Assembly: GCF_024713975.1 (NCBI RefSeq)
Contig: NC_091098.1
Coordinates: forward strand, 13,874,316 to 13,938,315
Length of the DNA: 64,000 bases
Source of the DNA: Paralichthys olivaceus
Lineage: Eukaryota > Chordata > Actinopteri > Pleuronectiformes > Paralichthyidae
Direction of reading: 5' to 3'
The position numbers and the translations under genes were made by a program. Shown one piece after another: positions 1 to 27,888 of the stretch. The notes below the pieces were generated by a model. The model was not told where the DNA came from, ran no database searches, and saw nothing but the letters and a program-made list of their open reading frames with translations. How positions within the stretch are numbered: the first letter of the stretch is position 1; the number at the start of each line of letters is the position of its first letter.

Positions 1-324
1 TTGCCCTTTTTAGAATAATTGGATTGACTGGCCAATCAGGAAGAGGCTCCTCCTAAGTCAGGGCTTTAAGTCGAGGGATTTAAACCGTGGATTTCTGCCG
101 AGTAGAGCTGTTGAATTGATTTGATCCTTGAGAGAGACCCATCTGATCATCTAATCGAAAGAGGCCAACGGAGCCAGGAAAGCTCAAGCACCTCCCTCTC
201 AATCCCCTTCCGCTTGGAAATCGCCTTTCAGTACGATTAGTGCTGCACAATTCTCTACAGCTGCTCACAGACAACCGTCAAAATTTCTATCCTTGAGGAT
301 CTTGAGTTTGCGGAGGAAGAAAGA
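1..324 (+). promoter_or_regulatory. gnat2: gnat2 proximal promoter and 5'UTR
   Basis: This is the upstream flank of the cone transducin gene, cut by the window edge. A CCAAT box lies at 32-36 and a TATA-like TTTAAA at 79-84, so transcription could begin near 110, but no start site can be proven. A homeodomain-like TAATC lies near 152 and a CAATCCCC near 210. These could be weak CRX/OTX-type sites, expected for a photoreceptor gene, but they are not canonical. The placement of the elements is inference. Confidence 0.3.
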
Positions 325-3300
325 ATGGGTGCGGGAGCAAGCGCAGAGGACAAAAAGTCCAAGGAGTTGGAAAAACAACTCCAAGAAGATGCTGACAAGG
401 ACTCTAAAACTGTCAAGCTATTACTGCTTGGTAAGTGAACTTACCAAGTTTTTTTTGGTTCCAAACAGCAGGTTCAAATGTCAAATGTTCAGTAGTTTAC
501 CAACTCTGTTTTTCTTTCTATTTGTGACAAAATGGCAACATTGGAAAAAGTTTCAGTCAGATTTCATCAGTCCAAGAAGTGAAAGCAACAGGTTTTGGGA
601 TGACAGTTAGTTTATGTAGCAGATCATTTACTGAAATGGAAAAATGGATTACTTTCTAATGGATGTCTTATTTTTACTTTATTGACCAATTTGCTTCATA
701 CTCTTAACTCTTGGAAAGGAGCCATCTGAAGTGATGATCAACCACTCTGACACATCTGTTCACTCCTTGTTAGATGTAAGATATGGTGTGCTCAGAGGAT
801 TTACAGGCCGGGAGGATGATTAGTTTCTGGATAAATCCCCACATTAGTTTATTAGAAACGTGGAAGGGCAATTCAAGACTGGGAAAAACCCCAAAGGCTT
901 TAGTAAGAGTAAAGTCTGGGCAGCAAGAGGAGAGATAAGAGAGATTGAGTTTGCAGGTTGATCTAATAAATAATACTTTCTAAGCATATTTAGAATATAG
1001 AACATTAAAATGATATGCAAAACATAGGTTTTCATGCAAACCTCTTATGCATAATACAAATGCTGCAGGCTTGAGCTTGTTCAGTTTCAAGCTAGGTTTC
1101 TACCATTATGTGATATTTCTAAAAACCTGCAGAACTTAAATGCTGCAAAGCATTTGACACATCTTTGTTTTTATATTTGAAGAATATAAATATATAAGTA
1201 AATTAGAGCATATATAAGTTTAAAAAAACAGGGAGAAAATGTACTTTGTAATTTTCTTGGCTATGTCCTAAAATTAAGAGTGACTTTTCAATTCTGATGG
1301 AAGGACACTGGTGCTTAAAAGATCATAGTCTTTGGTCTAAATGAATCACAGTGCAGTGGTGATATGTCAATCCGATTAGCTAACAGGTTTATCGCAGATC
1401 CACTTGGCCCGGTCTTTGTTGATCCCTCAACTTGCACATAAAGAATAAAACGTTCTTATTAAGTTTTACAATTCAGAGTCAGTTAACCTTTTGATTGTTG
1501 TTACCTTCATGTAAGAGTTACGTTTGTGACATCATAAACCAAAAAAAGGAGAAAGTTAATCCCAAATGAAAGTGTGATAAATGAAAAAAAAAAGATGCTA
1601 ATCAATCTTTGTAGAGCATGGGTGTGTGTGCTCTTACACTGGTGATGGATGGATGTTGTAAATCAAGTATTCAATTTAACTATTTACTAATATTTGCTAT
1701 AAAACCATAGAAATATAAACAGCAAAAAATGTGCGGCCCTTGATCATTCTCACTGCATAAACTTATAATTATATTTTCTCTAATGTTTGCATATTACATG
1801 TGAAATACCATTTTGTAATCAAATGTTGCACCTGCTCAAGTTAATTGTCATTATTTTCATTAGTTTAATCATTTAAAATAATTATATACTGAGTCAGAAA
1901 CTTCTTGTATCTTCTGCAAAAACCTCTTGAGTGTCTGTAGTGTCCTCAGCAGGATGAACGTGGATATACAGCTCCTCTTTAAAGCCTGGATTTAATGTCA
2001 CTGCAAAGCTTCTAGACTCCCTAATGAGCAGGAGGTGAAAGAGCAACTCGCAGAGGGGATAAGGGTCAGTTTATAATCTGATGAAAACCTATTTAATACT
2101 GTCACTATACCACCTTTTACTAATGCACTACAAATTGGTAAAACAACATTGTTAGTGGCTGCGAGCAGGGGAAAACCAGCAGCTTGCCATTGAGAAGGTT
2201 GGATGAGGCCAAAGGAGTGACGGCTTCATCTTTAAATGCTCGGCACTAAGTCTGGATGGAGCTTAATGTGGCTCTTGTGAGCAGGACACGCTGCAGCTTT
2301 GGTTCACTTTGTGACGTGATACATTCCTCCTGCCCTCAGTTAGCTTAGCATTAGTGCTGCAGAGAGCCTGATCTGCCTGCAAGTTTGTCTTTAGCCAGTA
2401 CATCCAATTGTATCACCTAAATTGTACATATAAGCCCCAGTCTACATTATGGATAGACCTGCAATGGTAATTGAATTGAAAAAAGCTGCTCCATTTAAAA
2501 TAAGACATGTTTCTCCTCCTGTCTGCATTGACTCCATCCTTAGAGTAGAAAGGAGCTCAGTGGCATTTGTTACAGCAAAAGTGCATAAATAAAGTCTATA
2601 AAACTTTAACTAATCTGACATGAATCACTTATATAAGACCCACAAGTATATAGCTAAAAAGGAGTTTTGTTATGTTAGCAGGAGCTCTCATGTCCCCTTT
2701 GGCAGAGCCTTTCGCCACTTTAGTGTCCTCTGCGTATCACAAGGCTCCATGTGAAACAGAACCAGACAACTTCATGATCACCCTGATTTCACGGAGAAGC
2801 TGTGGCTTATTCACAGATATGCATGTGCACATTTTACTCTGCCTTCTCAATGCTGTCATGTCATGCATCTCATCATCTGTCCAACCTTCAGCTGCATCTT
2901 TCCGGACATCGTTTTGTGTGTGTCTTCTGTCTCTGTGTCGTACGAGCACAGATTCCGTACATTTTTGTTACATGTGATATTCTACATCAGCTTACACAGA
3001 GACAGTGAATGTGAAATATATGGCCATTGTGGTTAACTGAGGCAGATGAGCTGACACATGTTTATTTGAATGGAGATAGATGGCCAGTTACTAATGAGAT
3101 TTTTTACAGTGGATTTAGCTGAAAAGCTATGTCACAAGACATTTAAGAAACTATGAAATGAAAGACATGGCTGCTCACAGTTACAGAGCGTCTGATGCTA
3201 GAGAGAAACACAGCAGTTGTCTGTTGGTGCTAAACTTGTCTTCTCTTCCAGGTGCTGGTGAGTCAGGAAAAAGCACCATCGTAAAACAAATGAAGTAAGT

Positions 3301-5353
3301 AGTACAATAACTGATGAAATATGTTTTGTGTCACCTTGACACTGGCGAGGAACCAGAGTGCAGCTTAAAGTTCATTCAACCTCATTGGTCAGGCATGAAG
3401 CCAGGGGGCCAAAGCCTCGCTCATCTCTGTCCTTTCACTTTTACAAAAGGTCAACAGTGCAAACATCCGCTTAGTCTGATTCGTCAGCACTTGTTTTGTG
3501 CAGTGACTCTGGCATTGAGAGCTGAGTCAGATCCCACTTACACACCACATGGTGGCACTGTGAGCTCCAGTTCGAGGCTGGTCCCATACTATATGAACTG
3601 GACTTTTTTACATGAATGTAAGCAAAGTCAGGGTTAGATCCTCTAATCAACCAAGTAGAGGATTTATGGAGCAAAAATTTACAAAGCTTTTTTTCGCCCC
3701 CCCAAACTGAAACACTTGCCTTCTTCCTCTTCTTGTGCTCAGGATTCTGCATCAAGGTGGTTACACAAAAGAGGAACAGCTCGAATTCAGAGCGATCATC
3801 TATGGCAACATCCTGCAGTCTGCTCTGGCTATCATCAGAGGCATGGAGATGCTGGGCGTTGATTTCAGCGGAGCCTCTGCACAGGTCTCCATTTAAAAAA
3901 ATGAACGACAGACGTGTTATATGCTATGAAATCATACATTAATCATATTCATCCTATAAATAGTTCTATTACTGGAACTGGCTTTGTCTGTACTGATGGA
4001 TTTGTGTTTGCCTCCGACCACAGGAAGATGCACAGAAGCTGCAGAACTTGTCAGACTCCATCGAGGAAGGCACAATGCCCTCTGAGCTGGGTGACGTCAT
4101 CAAGAAGCTGTGGAAAGACTCTGGTGTGCAGGCCGGCTTCGAGAGAGCTGCTGAGTACCAACTCAACGACTCCGCTGGCTAGTGAGTCCATGCTTACTAC
4201 TGGAGCCGGTGCATTAGTGGGGGTTACATGTCAAACTAAAGCATCAGCTCAGTGATTAAAGATGGTTCTCATATCTGACCCCTGATTGACTTCTGTGTTC
4301 TGCCCTCACCAGCTACCTCAACGAATTGGACAGAATCTGCAAGCCAGACTACCTCCCCACTGAGCAGGATGTGCTGCGATCTCGAGTCAAAACAACTGGT
4401 ATCATCGAGGAACAGTTCTCCTGCAAAGAGTTGCACTTCAGGTAGGGAACAAGGTCTGACACGAGCAAAAACTTTACAGAACTGTGACATCCAGGAGACT
4501 GAGTGTGTCGTGACTCTCTGTGGTGGACAGGATGTTCGATGTGGGTGGCCAGAGGTCAGAGAGAAAGAAGTGGATCCATTGTTTCGAGGGTGTGACCTGC
4601 ATCATTTTTTGCGGAGCTCTCAGTGCATACGACATGGTGCTCGTAGAGGACGACGAAGTGGTGAGTTGGAGACCCGACAAACACATTGTGACATATTTAA
4701 TCAAGACTCGTCAACTGGGAGCTCACCCTGTTCCTCTCTGACCTTACAGAACCGCATGCACGAGTCCCTCCATCTATTCAACAGTATCTGCAACCACAGG
4801 TTCTTCGCACTGACCTCCATCGTGCTTTTCCTCAACAAGAAGGATCTGTTCGAAGATAAGATCAAGAAAGTCCATCTGAGTATCTGCTTCCCAGACTATG
4901 ATGGTGAGACCGACTGATTTAAATGCTCTGGAGTTATTTAGGCTGAATTCAGGGAACAAGATCAGATCAATCAGACATGAAATTAGTCTATAACTGAATG
5001 AGTCATTGATTATAGCAGCATGTGTGCAAACAATCTATGTGGTAAATGACATAATACAGACAAAAAACAACACAGTACAAAACTGTCCAGACAAACATTT
5101 CTTTTCGCAACTAAATCCATGAAACCTTTCTTCTCATCCTCACATTCCTTGATTTCTGTTAGGCCCCAACACGTACGATGACGCCAGCAACTACATCAAG
5201 TCACAGTTCTTGGAGCTGAACATGAAGAAAGGTGTGAAAGAAATCTACTCCCACTTGACCTGTGCCACAGACACAAAGAACGTCGAGATTGTGTTCAACG
5301 CTGTGACAGACATCATCATCAAAGAAAACCTCAAAGATTGCGGTCTCTTCTAA
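325..5353 (+). CDS. gnat2: Cone transducin alpha subunit (G protein alpha-t2)
   Basis: Coding exons are 325-430, 3252-3294, 3743-3884, 4024-4181, 4313-4441, 4531-4660, 4750-4903 and 5163-5353, giving 350 aa. All introns are GT-AG and the frame is kept throughout. The protein starts [19 protein letters not shown], with an N-myristoylation glycine at position 2. It carries the P-loop GAGESGKST, switch [11 protein letters not shown], switch [18 protein letters not shown] and TCATD, and ends in KDCGLF with the pertussis-toxin cysteine. It couples cone opsins to PDE6 in the cone outer segment (family knowledge). Assignment to GNAT2 rather than rod GNAT1 rests on [13 protein letters not shown], the [11 protein letters not shown] segment and the adjacent convergent gnai3. 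The 350-aa length lacks the four extra N-terminal residues of mammalian GNAT2, as in fish. The start is the only ATG giving the canonical myristoylated N-terminus. Intron 1 is the longest, about 2.8 kb. Confidence 0.96.
431..3251 (+). other. gnat2: gnat2 intron 1, no gene seen
   Basis: The intron is bounded by GTAAGT and a TTCTCTTCCAG acceptor. It is AT-rich and I see no coding exon, RNA gene or clear transposon in it. Short open frames here on both strands show no recognisable motif and are treated as chance. Confidence 0.7.
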
Positions 5354-6339
5354 AATAAGCAGCTCCGGAGTGAAAAGAGGTGAGCGGTGACCACAGCACG
5401 TGCACTCCCAGGGACTCTGTTGATATAGAGTAATAGGGTGCAGATGAGACAGACCCCCAGCAATTCAATTTAACACAGCAAATCATATCTGGCCAAACCT
5501 GCGTTGCCATGCAACAACTTCTAACTGAAACACAAACTATTTAGAGCCTTTTGGGACTGATGAGGATAAGGACGATAATGAGAAACATTTTCCCATAAAG
5601 CTGCAGAATAAGATAACTTGACATGTTAGAAAATACACTGAACCTGCTAAATCTGGTTTAACCCCAGAGCCATGAATATGATAGAAAATGTTTTACATGG
5701 TCTTAATTCATGCAATTAAAGATAATTTAATTTAATTTTTTCTTTTTAAATATGCAGCACATTTTTAGAAATATATTAAACCTGCAACCTGCTAATTATT
5801 GGAGCCACAAATGTAGCAAATTGTAACATATATAATAATTTATGCACAATATAATATGCTTTCCCAATATCTGACCTTGATTTCTTCTTTTTCCATATGC
5901 TGCAGAACTTCCTTTCCTACCTTAACCCCTCAAATATTGGCATTAACTGAGAAGTGTACTGATGGAGCATAGAGGATCCTCTGTTTGTTGAGTTCATGCC
6001 ATCGCTTCCAAGACAAGTCCCAGTCCTGCATGATCCTTGACTGCTCCCAGCACCTCACCACATCTAACAGTACCTCCCTGAAACACAGTGCACGTCCAGC
6101 TGGGTTGAAACAACCATGAAGTCACTATCACTATCTTCATTGTGGACATACAGCTTTCTACAGGATTCTTCAGTTTTTTCCAAAGTACAGTATTTATCAA
6201 ACACCAGAAGCTGCTGGTTTGAAGGTACGAAGATGAAATAGTTGCTTGTTCGATCCTCATTGCTTCCTTTGACTACTGTGTTGTGAGTTATATTTAATAT
6301 TTAAAAACCCAAGCTCTGTAAAATTAATAAAACAATAAA
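5354..6339 (+). terminator. gnat2: gnat2 3'UTR with tandem poly(A) signals
   Basis: Two AATAAA hexamers lie at 6326-6331 and 6334-6339, about 1 kb past the stop, and a further one at 6748-6753. Within the UTR, AAGAG followed by GTGAGC at 5380 and a pyrimidine-rich TGCAG near 5904 form a plausible 3'UTR intron. If spliced, the donor would lie only about 26 nt after the stop codon, too close to trigger strong nonsense-mediated decay. The UTR also contains the palindrome GTTGCCATGCAAC at 5503-5515, one base off an RFX X-box. Confidence 0.45.
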
Positions 6340-7199
6340 AAACTGGGGAAAATATTAAGATTGTGAATAGCAACATGGCAACCTTGTTTTTGAGTACACT
6401 AGTGTCTGTGGTCTTGATATTTAAACTGTGAAAAGTCGCTGAGCGAATATCTCCACTAACGATATTCCCACCACTTGCAGTGTATCCAGATTACAAAACC
6501 CAATTGTACATGTATCTAATTTAAATAGTGTTAATGTATTCGATTCATTTAACATTTTAATGTGATGATTTACTATGAGAAGGTCAAACATGGTAGAGAA
6601 ACTTTGTACATAAGAGTAGATAATGCATTTTATTTTGAAAGATAAATATATGAGAGCAAGAGGGAAACACTAGGGGTGACGCTTTATTGTGAAAAGGGAA
6701 TGAAAATCTACTGAGTTTGTCCTTTCTTATGAAAAGTAGGAGCATGAAATAAAGATGCATCAACTTCACCTGTGTGTGTCTGTGTGTGTCTGTGTTGCAG
6801 GATCACACTGTCACTCCCTAAATGATGTATATCAAATTAGAGAAACAGGGCTGTCAACAATGACAGATCCCCCCCCGGGCTCTTACATGAGGGGGATAAT
6901 GCTGCTGTTATGTGAGTTCCCTGTTTCCCATCAGAGGGAGAATGGCAGCTAATTCAAGTTCATTAACAATAAACCTATTGAGGGAGCTAAACAAATTAAA
7001 GCAGCAATTAATCTGCATGTGGAGAATTACTGTAAAATTGTGCAGGGACTGTTCATCATGCGTGTGTGGAGCTGACAAGACCAAGTGTATGGCTGGATGT
7101 GAGTGAGCACTTTGAGTCCCATCTTTAAAGATGCATGTTGTCAGTGTTAGCATGCTCCAGACGAAATACAGCAAACCCGGGTGTGCAGTGTTTGGCATC

Positions 7200-7462
7200 C
7201 GCATCAAGATGGTTCCTGCTTTGACTGTGACCTCTCTGTGTTGAGTTTGCACGTTCTCCATGTGTCTGCGTATGTTTTCTCTGAGCACTCTGGCTTCCTC
7301 ACTGTCCAAATGTGATTGTGAAAGGTTGCCTGACTCTGAGTTGGCCCTGCGACACACCAGCAACCAGTCAAGGGTGTTCTCCGCCTCACGTCCAATATCA
7401 GCTGGGATTGGCACCAGCTAACCCTCAAAGGATAAGTGGTATAGATAATGGATGGATCATTA
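7200..7462 (-). repeat. LINE 3'-end fragment (L2-like), reverse orientation
   Basis: Read on the minus strand it begins with the CCATCCATTATCTATACCACTTATCC type of motif familiar from teleost genomes, broken here into ATCCATCCATTATC and CACTTATCCTTTGAGGG. It continues through a CCAGCTGATATTGG segment to GAGAACGTGCAAACTC. The same family recurs at about 14770, 16164 and 19975. Assignment to the L2 clade is from memory of fish repeats, not a search. Confidence 0.55.
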
Positions 7463-7944
7463 AATATGTCCTTGGTGAGTCAAAATCAGTCAAAAGTTTG
7501 CTAAAAACAGAAGGTGAAATCTCCCGGCTGATTTTCAAGGATAAGCCTCATTAGTCAAAATTTTTATATATGACAATAAATACCACAAAAAGAGCAAAAT
7601 CAACAATACAGTTGAAGCCGTCTAGTTAAGTCCTCTGTGGCACGAAAAGATTAGAAACATATTTGGATCCACACTTCCCCACCTGGTCATTTGTTCCAGT
7701 CAACATGATCACCGTAGCTTCTTTTGACTCGATCCCAGAGACATTGCTCCGCTGCTTTAAATACTCACTGGAGCTGAAAACAAACCAAACACACTCTTTA
7801 ATCCAGTCTGAGTAACAGTTCATAATAACTACACAGCTCCTGGCTGTTTCTGAAAAATATTCTGCCTCTTTCGAAAAGAAAACTTTGCATGAGTGAGCTG
7901 CTTTTAGAGATTCATGTCTTCATTAGGAACTAATGTATTAGACG

Positions 7945-8030
7945 CTCCCGAACGCAGCCTGGAGGAGCCTGGGATTGAACCACCAGCCTTCTGGTTACTG
8001 GATGACATTTTTAACCCACAGACGCCCTGT
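7945..8030 (-). repeat. tRNA-derived SINE remnant
   Basis: The minus strand contains a B-box-like GGTTCAATCCC with CCAGTAACCAGAAGGCTGG before it, typical of a decayed tRNA-type SINE head. It lacks a foldable complete cloverleaf, so it is not called as a tRNA gene. Confidence 0.35.
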
Positions 8031-8089
8031 ACAAAATATGTATTTAGTAATAGTTAGGCGTGTGTATTTCCCCTTTTGTTGGAACTTAA

Positions 8090-8438
8090 AGGTACAGTGT
8101 GTAGAATGTTGTGATATCTAGTGTTGAAATTGCATGTTGCCTCACCCTCTGCTTCCAAACATGAAAAAGAAACTGTGGTAGCCTTAAATTGTCATAAAAA
8201 CTCAAAAGGTTTTAGTTGGTCCAGTCTGGACTAATGTAAAAAACATGGCGGCTTCCGTAGAGAGGGTCCCCTCAAGGTAAATATAAAGTATTTGAATATA
8301 AAGGGCCTTTTCTGGGGTAAAGAAAACTAGAATTTATTCAATTTAGATGAAACGAACTAGGGAAAACATCATGAGAATTATTCTACATTACATTTCTGCC
8401 AATAGTTCCCTTTCACCTAAATCTTACACACTGAACCT
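8090..8438 (+). mobile_element. TTAA-flanked MITE, copy 1
   Basis: This 349-bp element has imperfect terminal inverted repeats, AGGTACAGTGTGTAGAAT at the left and AGGTTCAGTGTGTAAGAT read inward from the right. It is flanked by TTAA on both sides (8086-8089 and 8439-8442). It is homologous along its length to 18648-19010 and, inverted, to 59578-59943. It has no coding capacity. The TTAA target suggests mobilisation by a piggyBac-like transposase, which is inference. Confidence 0.75.
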
Positions 8439-10693
8439 TTAACCGGAGAAAAGAGAAACTATTGTGCGACACACAGTCAGTTTTGGTCCTTTCATGGAAT
8501 TCATATGGAAAAATACACAGCATCACCTGTGATACCCTTTCAACTTAACTCAAAGATAAGAATCTGTCCCTGCATGTTCTCATATAGATTAAAAACAGTA
8601 TGAATTTATTTTTTCATCACTCATGTCATTAATAAACTTAGAAGTAGCTTCATACTCCTTTACAGAGGTTGCATACAGGGTAAAGACAACAGGGGGATAT
8701 TGATGAGCAGTGAATCCAGATGTGTCTGAAATGTATCTGTGTGCATAGAAATCTTCACAGTGGAAAACATGTGATCGGTGTTACTGTGGTACCATTTTGG
8801 AATTAACTAACAGAAGTACAGGTGAGAAAACTTTGTGCCATCATTTAATGACGTCAAAATAAACCAATACAACTGCACAAGTGAGATAAATATTTAAATT
8901 CTTAATCTTGCGAGAGTTGGTCGCCAGGTCGTCTCTGTGCAGGAACACACTGACCTGACAGAAAGAATCATCTACTGCAGCATTTCAGAACACGTCAGCA
9001 GCACATCCTCAGTGGTATGTGAGGGCCACAGCCATAGAGCACAAATACAGCCTCTGTCCATGTGACACTATCCCGGTCTTGTTGTTGTAGGTGTTGATAT
9101 GGCTTTGCTTATATCCACAGGATTAAAATATCACCTTTATGAAATTCTACATTGACCTTCAGCAAGTGAATATTATATATATTTAAACTGCTTTGGAAAA
9201 AAAAGGTCTCCCTTTACAAATTGATTTGCAGTGATGAGTCTCAAGTACAAAAAATATGGATAAATACAATGTGGTCTAGTTAAAATTAAAATAACTTTGC
9301 AGACAGCATTGTTGCTAGTGAGTTCATGAAACTTATGCTTACTAATCCAAAACCCAAAATGATTTGTTATATACATGAAATCTTCCCACACAAAACTCCT
9401 TCTCATACATAAGTTATGGCATTCACACGTCCAAAGGTGGAAACACTATATAACTGTAAATCTAAATTAAAATGAAATAAAATGAAAATATTGAATAAAG
9501 CAAGGTGAGATTGACTTACAGCGAAAGGAAGATGCAACACAATCAAAAGCGAGTGGAATTTACATTTCAGCTGTGAAGCTGTGTGATGCAGTAATACATT
9601 TGAGAAAATCCGTTTTGGTCCATGTGCCGGTGACAGACAGAATATGAATGTGTCAGAGACGTCAGAGGGGCTTTACCTGCCAGCCCGTCCACTGTTCAAT
9701 TTCACAAATCTCCCCCACTTACCACTTCCTCCCAGTATGTTCTGCTTTTAAAATACTTTAAGACAAAAGTGATGATGGTAGCAAGTCCCCAGATTGTGGA
9801 ATTTATGTCCTGCATGCTGCATGGCCACAAACTCAGTCCTTAGAAACACCTACTTTCCTATTTGCTCTCTGCAAACAAAACATACCAGCCCAGACGTCCT
9901 GGTGATCCCCCCCAACATCTGCAGGGAAAAATAAAAATAATCAGCAATATGGTGATTCAAGTGTTCATTCATATGTGGCTTCAACATCTAGTTGCATTTA
10001 CTTAATTAAATGTATCAGTTCATAAATAAACCTTTAGAAGTCCTGGGCTTTTCACACATGTCATCCTGTTTCTCAACACAAAACAAAAAGATTCATACTT
10101 CTAAAATATGTATTTTTTTAACATCCAATTTATAAAATCAGTTTTTACTTGGCCTATCAACTTCAGACAAAAACTACCAAAGAGTTTCACGTCAGCACTT
10201 TCAACTGAACTTAAAACCAGTGCTCCGTGTCTCTCTGTCTTTTCATTGTGACATCTTGAACCAGATATGGGATCTGATCACGTTGCATGGCATACAAATT
10301 CAAAAAATTAATAAAATAGATCCAATAACACTAAAACAATCCATTCAACTAATTTAATTGAAACTATATCCCATTTGTATTTGGCTTCATTTCATCATCT
10401 CGGGATGATTTTGTAGCTGGTTGATCGAACCCTTCGCAGAGCATTCAGTCATATCAAACAGCAAATTTCTATGCAATTGATTAAATAGTCATGGAGCTTC
10501 ACTCTGGACAAATGTGATGATAATCTGCATAAGCTTCAGGGTAATTAAAATGGACCATATCATGATATTAACTATATTGTTAATATATACATATATCAAT
10601 AATATATGTGAATTTGAGGATTCGGCTCCAAACAAAAAAAACTGTGGTTGTGTAGATGTGTTCAAATCACATCAGGTCTAATGAATCAAATGT

Positions 10694-10699
10694 TTTATT
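10694..10699 (-). terminator. gnai3: Candidate gnai3 poly(A) signal
   Basis: TTTATT on the plus strand gives AATAAA on the gnai3 strand, about 230 nt after the stop codon. A more distal signal near 8600 would give a longer 3'UTR. Confidence 0.4.
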
Positions 10700-10926
10700 T
10701 TGTCTGTTGCTGCAATTAACAATCAGTATTCTTCAGTACTTTATCATATAATCACAGCTATTCCAAAATTACCCAACAATATCATGATATTAGTTTAAGG
10801 TATAATGTCTCCCGCTCACTGTGGACCACAGGGAATCATTTCATATACTTCACTTTATGTTTCGAACCAAATTTCTCCTGCACTGTGCATAAAGAGTCTG
10901 TGTGCTGACCTGCAGGGCCTGATGCT

Positions 10927-25759
<14,833 letters not shown>

Positions 25760-26310
25760 TCTTCTCTGTGTAGCTCTCAGGTGACTTCTCTCGGTGTGTG
25801 TGTGGCTCTCAGCTCTTCATGAGCTGAAGGGAAACCAGCGTGTTTGGCTCGATGAAGTTTCACAGCCACGGACACAGAGAGGGAGGGGGGGGGGGAAAGG
25901 CGTTGGCAGTGGAGGCTCGTCGGTCCAACTACAGTCTCACAGCTTCAGTCCACACACTGTCTGTCTGTGTCTGTCTGTCCTTCCAGGTGATTCAATTCAG
26001 TCTTTACGCAGGAAGGAAAAAAAAACAAATGTGTCCTTTAAAATCCTTTTCTCCAACTTATCCAGAGTTTTCTCTCACACATAATAACTTTAATTTTTTT
26101 TTTTTTTTACAAATAATAAAACAAAAATAGTCAAAGTACAAACTTGTGTTTAAAAAGCTCCTAATCCAGTGTTTTCAGAGTAAACACACAACCACGCTGC
26201 GCAGCCGCGCGCTCATCCAGCTGATCCAGAGGCAAACCACGAGAACTGCGCTGGGGGAAAAAGAGAAAATTGATGCGCCCTACGGGGCTGATGGGAAATG
26301 TAGTCCCTTC
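25760..26310 (-). promoter_or_regulatory. gnai3: gnai3 5'UTR and promoter with ZNF143-type site
   Basis: The region upstream of the gnai3 start codon becomes CpG-richer near 26190-26280. At 26287-26307 the minus strand reads GGGACTACATTTCCCATCAG, a close match to the ACTACAATTCCCA element bound by ZNF143, which marks TATA-less housekeeping promoters. No TATA box is evident. The transcription start is not determined; it lies probably between about 25850 and 26280. Confidence 0.5.
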
Positions 26311-27529
26311 TAAAACTGCCAGCTGTGGCCTGTCCTGCACGTGCATGTGCAGCACAGATGTCGCTCAAAGTGGATGCACTTCTCACAGATCCTCTCAGAC
26401 TCGTGTGGGATGTAGCATTAGTCACATCTGCAGGTTTTCTCTGCAGCTACACGTCACTGACCTGCAGACACTGTGGCAGCAGTGTTGTGCGGTGTGACAG
26501 CGCCCCCAGCGGACCCACACCTGGACTGCAGATAGATTCATCTCTCTACATGTTTGTTTGCCATGTGCCAGCAGGTAAATTACATGTGCGACACGTGTCT
26601 CCAGCTAACAGGTCAAACTGTGGCTTTTCATGGCCTGAGTTTCACGTTCAAGCTCAACCCTGCACGTTCTACTGGATCTGTAGTGGCAGCACTGAGGTGG
26701 GTTCATCAACACACAGTAACAGAACAGTAGATCATGCCAATGCTAACATGTAGCAACGACATCACTGACAGCACCACGTTAGATTCCATGTGTCATCCCA
26801 CATTAACGTCACCTCAGCAGGGTTTAGAGCAGAGTCAGTGTGATCTGCTCTGTGAGTTTAAAGGTGTTTTGTGGTAATAATAAACTCACAATTTAACCAG
26901 TGTAGCAGCTAATCATTATTTTCTACATCATTGTGTCTGATGATTAATCACTTCAGTTGCTTGTTTTGTTCCTTCAATACTTGTAAAATGATACATTTTA
27001 CAGAGAACATTTCATATTTTTGTGCTTCAAAAAGTCACAACACATGCAAATACAATGCTTTGTGAAGTTATTTTGAAGTCTGCTACTCATCAGTGGAGAT
27101 GGAACTTCAGCCAGGTACATTTCCATTTGTCATTTCTGTTTTTGCATGTGTTGTGACTTTTTGCAGCGCATGTGTATTCAAATTGATGAAGTTTTTTCCT
27201 AATCTGCACGTGTTTTTTCTATTTGTATGTGTTTTCTTAATATGCAGTTGTGTTGAGCTCTCTGGGCCACCGTAGTTATGCCTTTATTAATTAAACATCT
27301 GCTTTATATCATTACCACATCAATGCTTGACCAAACCTGATGTATTCACAACAGTTTTAAAGCTTTTTCTAAAATTGATTATTTGAATTGATGTCAACTG
27401 TATGTTCATGTAACACTAATAAAGATGATTTTGGACCACCCCAAATGTGTTCTCATTAATCAATTATGACTGAGCTGCAATGCATTTTTATTAAAGCCAA
27501 TACTTGTGACCTGCTTTTGCTCTTTCACC

Positions 27530-27600
27530 TCTTTCTCAGGAGCTCTGTGACATTTGAATTTCCCTACGGGGATTAATAAAGTATTTCTGATTCTGATTAT
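27530..27600 (+). repeat. LINE 3' tail
   Basis: GAATTTCCCTACGGGGATTA, then AATAAAGTATTTCTGATTCTG with a repeating TTCTGA tail, is the signature end of a widespread teleost non-LTR element. Only the tail remains. Confidence 0.5.
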
Positions 27601-27888
27601 AAAACAATTGTAAGGGGTGCCTTGTTTGAAAGTGATGAAATAATATTATACACAAGGTAAAAACAATAATTTCACATGTGATGTGGAGATTTAGTAATTT
27701 ATATATTAAGTAAAGTGTAATTAAAGTTATTCAAAAATTCCATTGCTAATAGCGTCTAGCTAATTAATAGATAATCTAGGGTCCTGGTGTCTGTAAACTT
27801 AACAGTGGTCTAAACTTTGCTCCTTCCCCCAAACAGTTCGACTCTCCTGCTCCTCCTGCTGGAGCCCTGGACACCATCCTCAGCTCTG

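Larger units (their letters stand above)
6340..10693. other. gnat2-gnai3 convergent intergenic interval
   Basis: No coding exon is seen between the two convergent genes. The interval holds a degenerate LINE fragment (about 7200-7462), a tRNA-SINE remnant (about 7945-8030) and a complete MITE (8090-8438). The rest is AT-rich unique-looking sequence. Part of the right half may be gnai3 3'UTR, because another minus-strand AATAAA lies near 8600. Confidence 0.6.

Noticed and set aside
325..5353. Gene might be rod transducin GNAT1 (350 aa, MGAGASAE start)
   Set aside because: Fish GNAT2 also has this start and length; internal residues ([20 protein letters not shown]) and the GNAI3-GPR61-AMIGO1 linkage support GNAT2.
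7945..8030. Possible tRNA gene
   Set aside because: Only B-box-like sequence is preserved and no complete cloverleaf can be drawn; better explained as SINE remnant.
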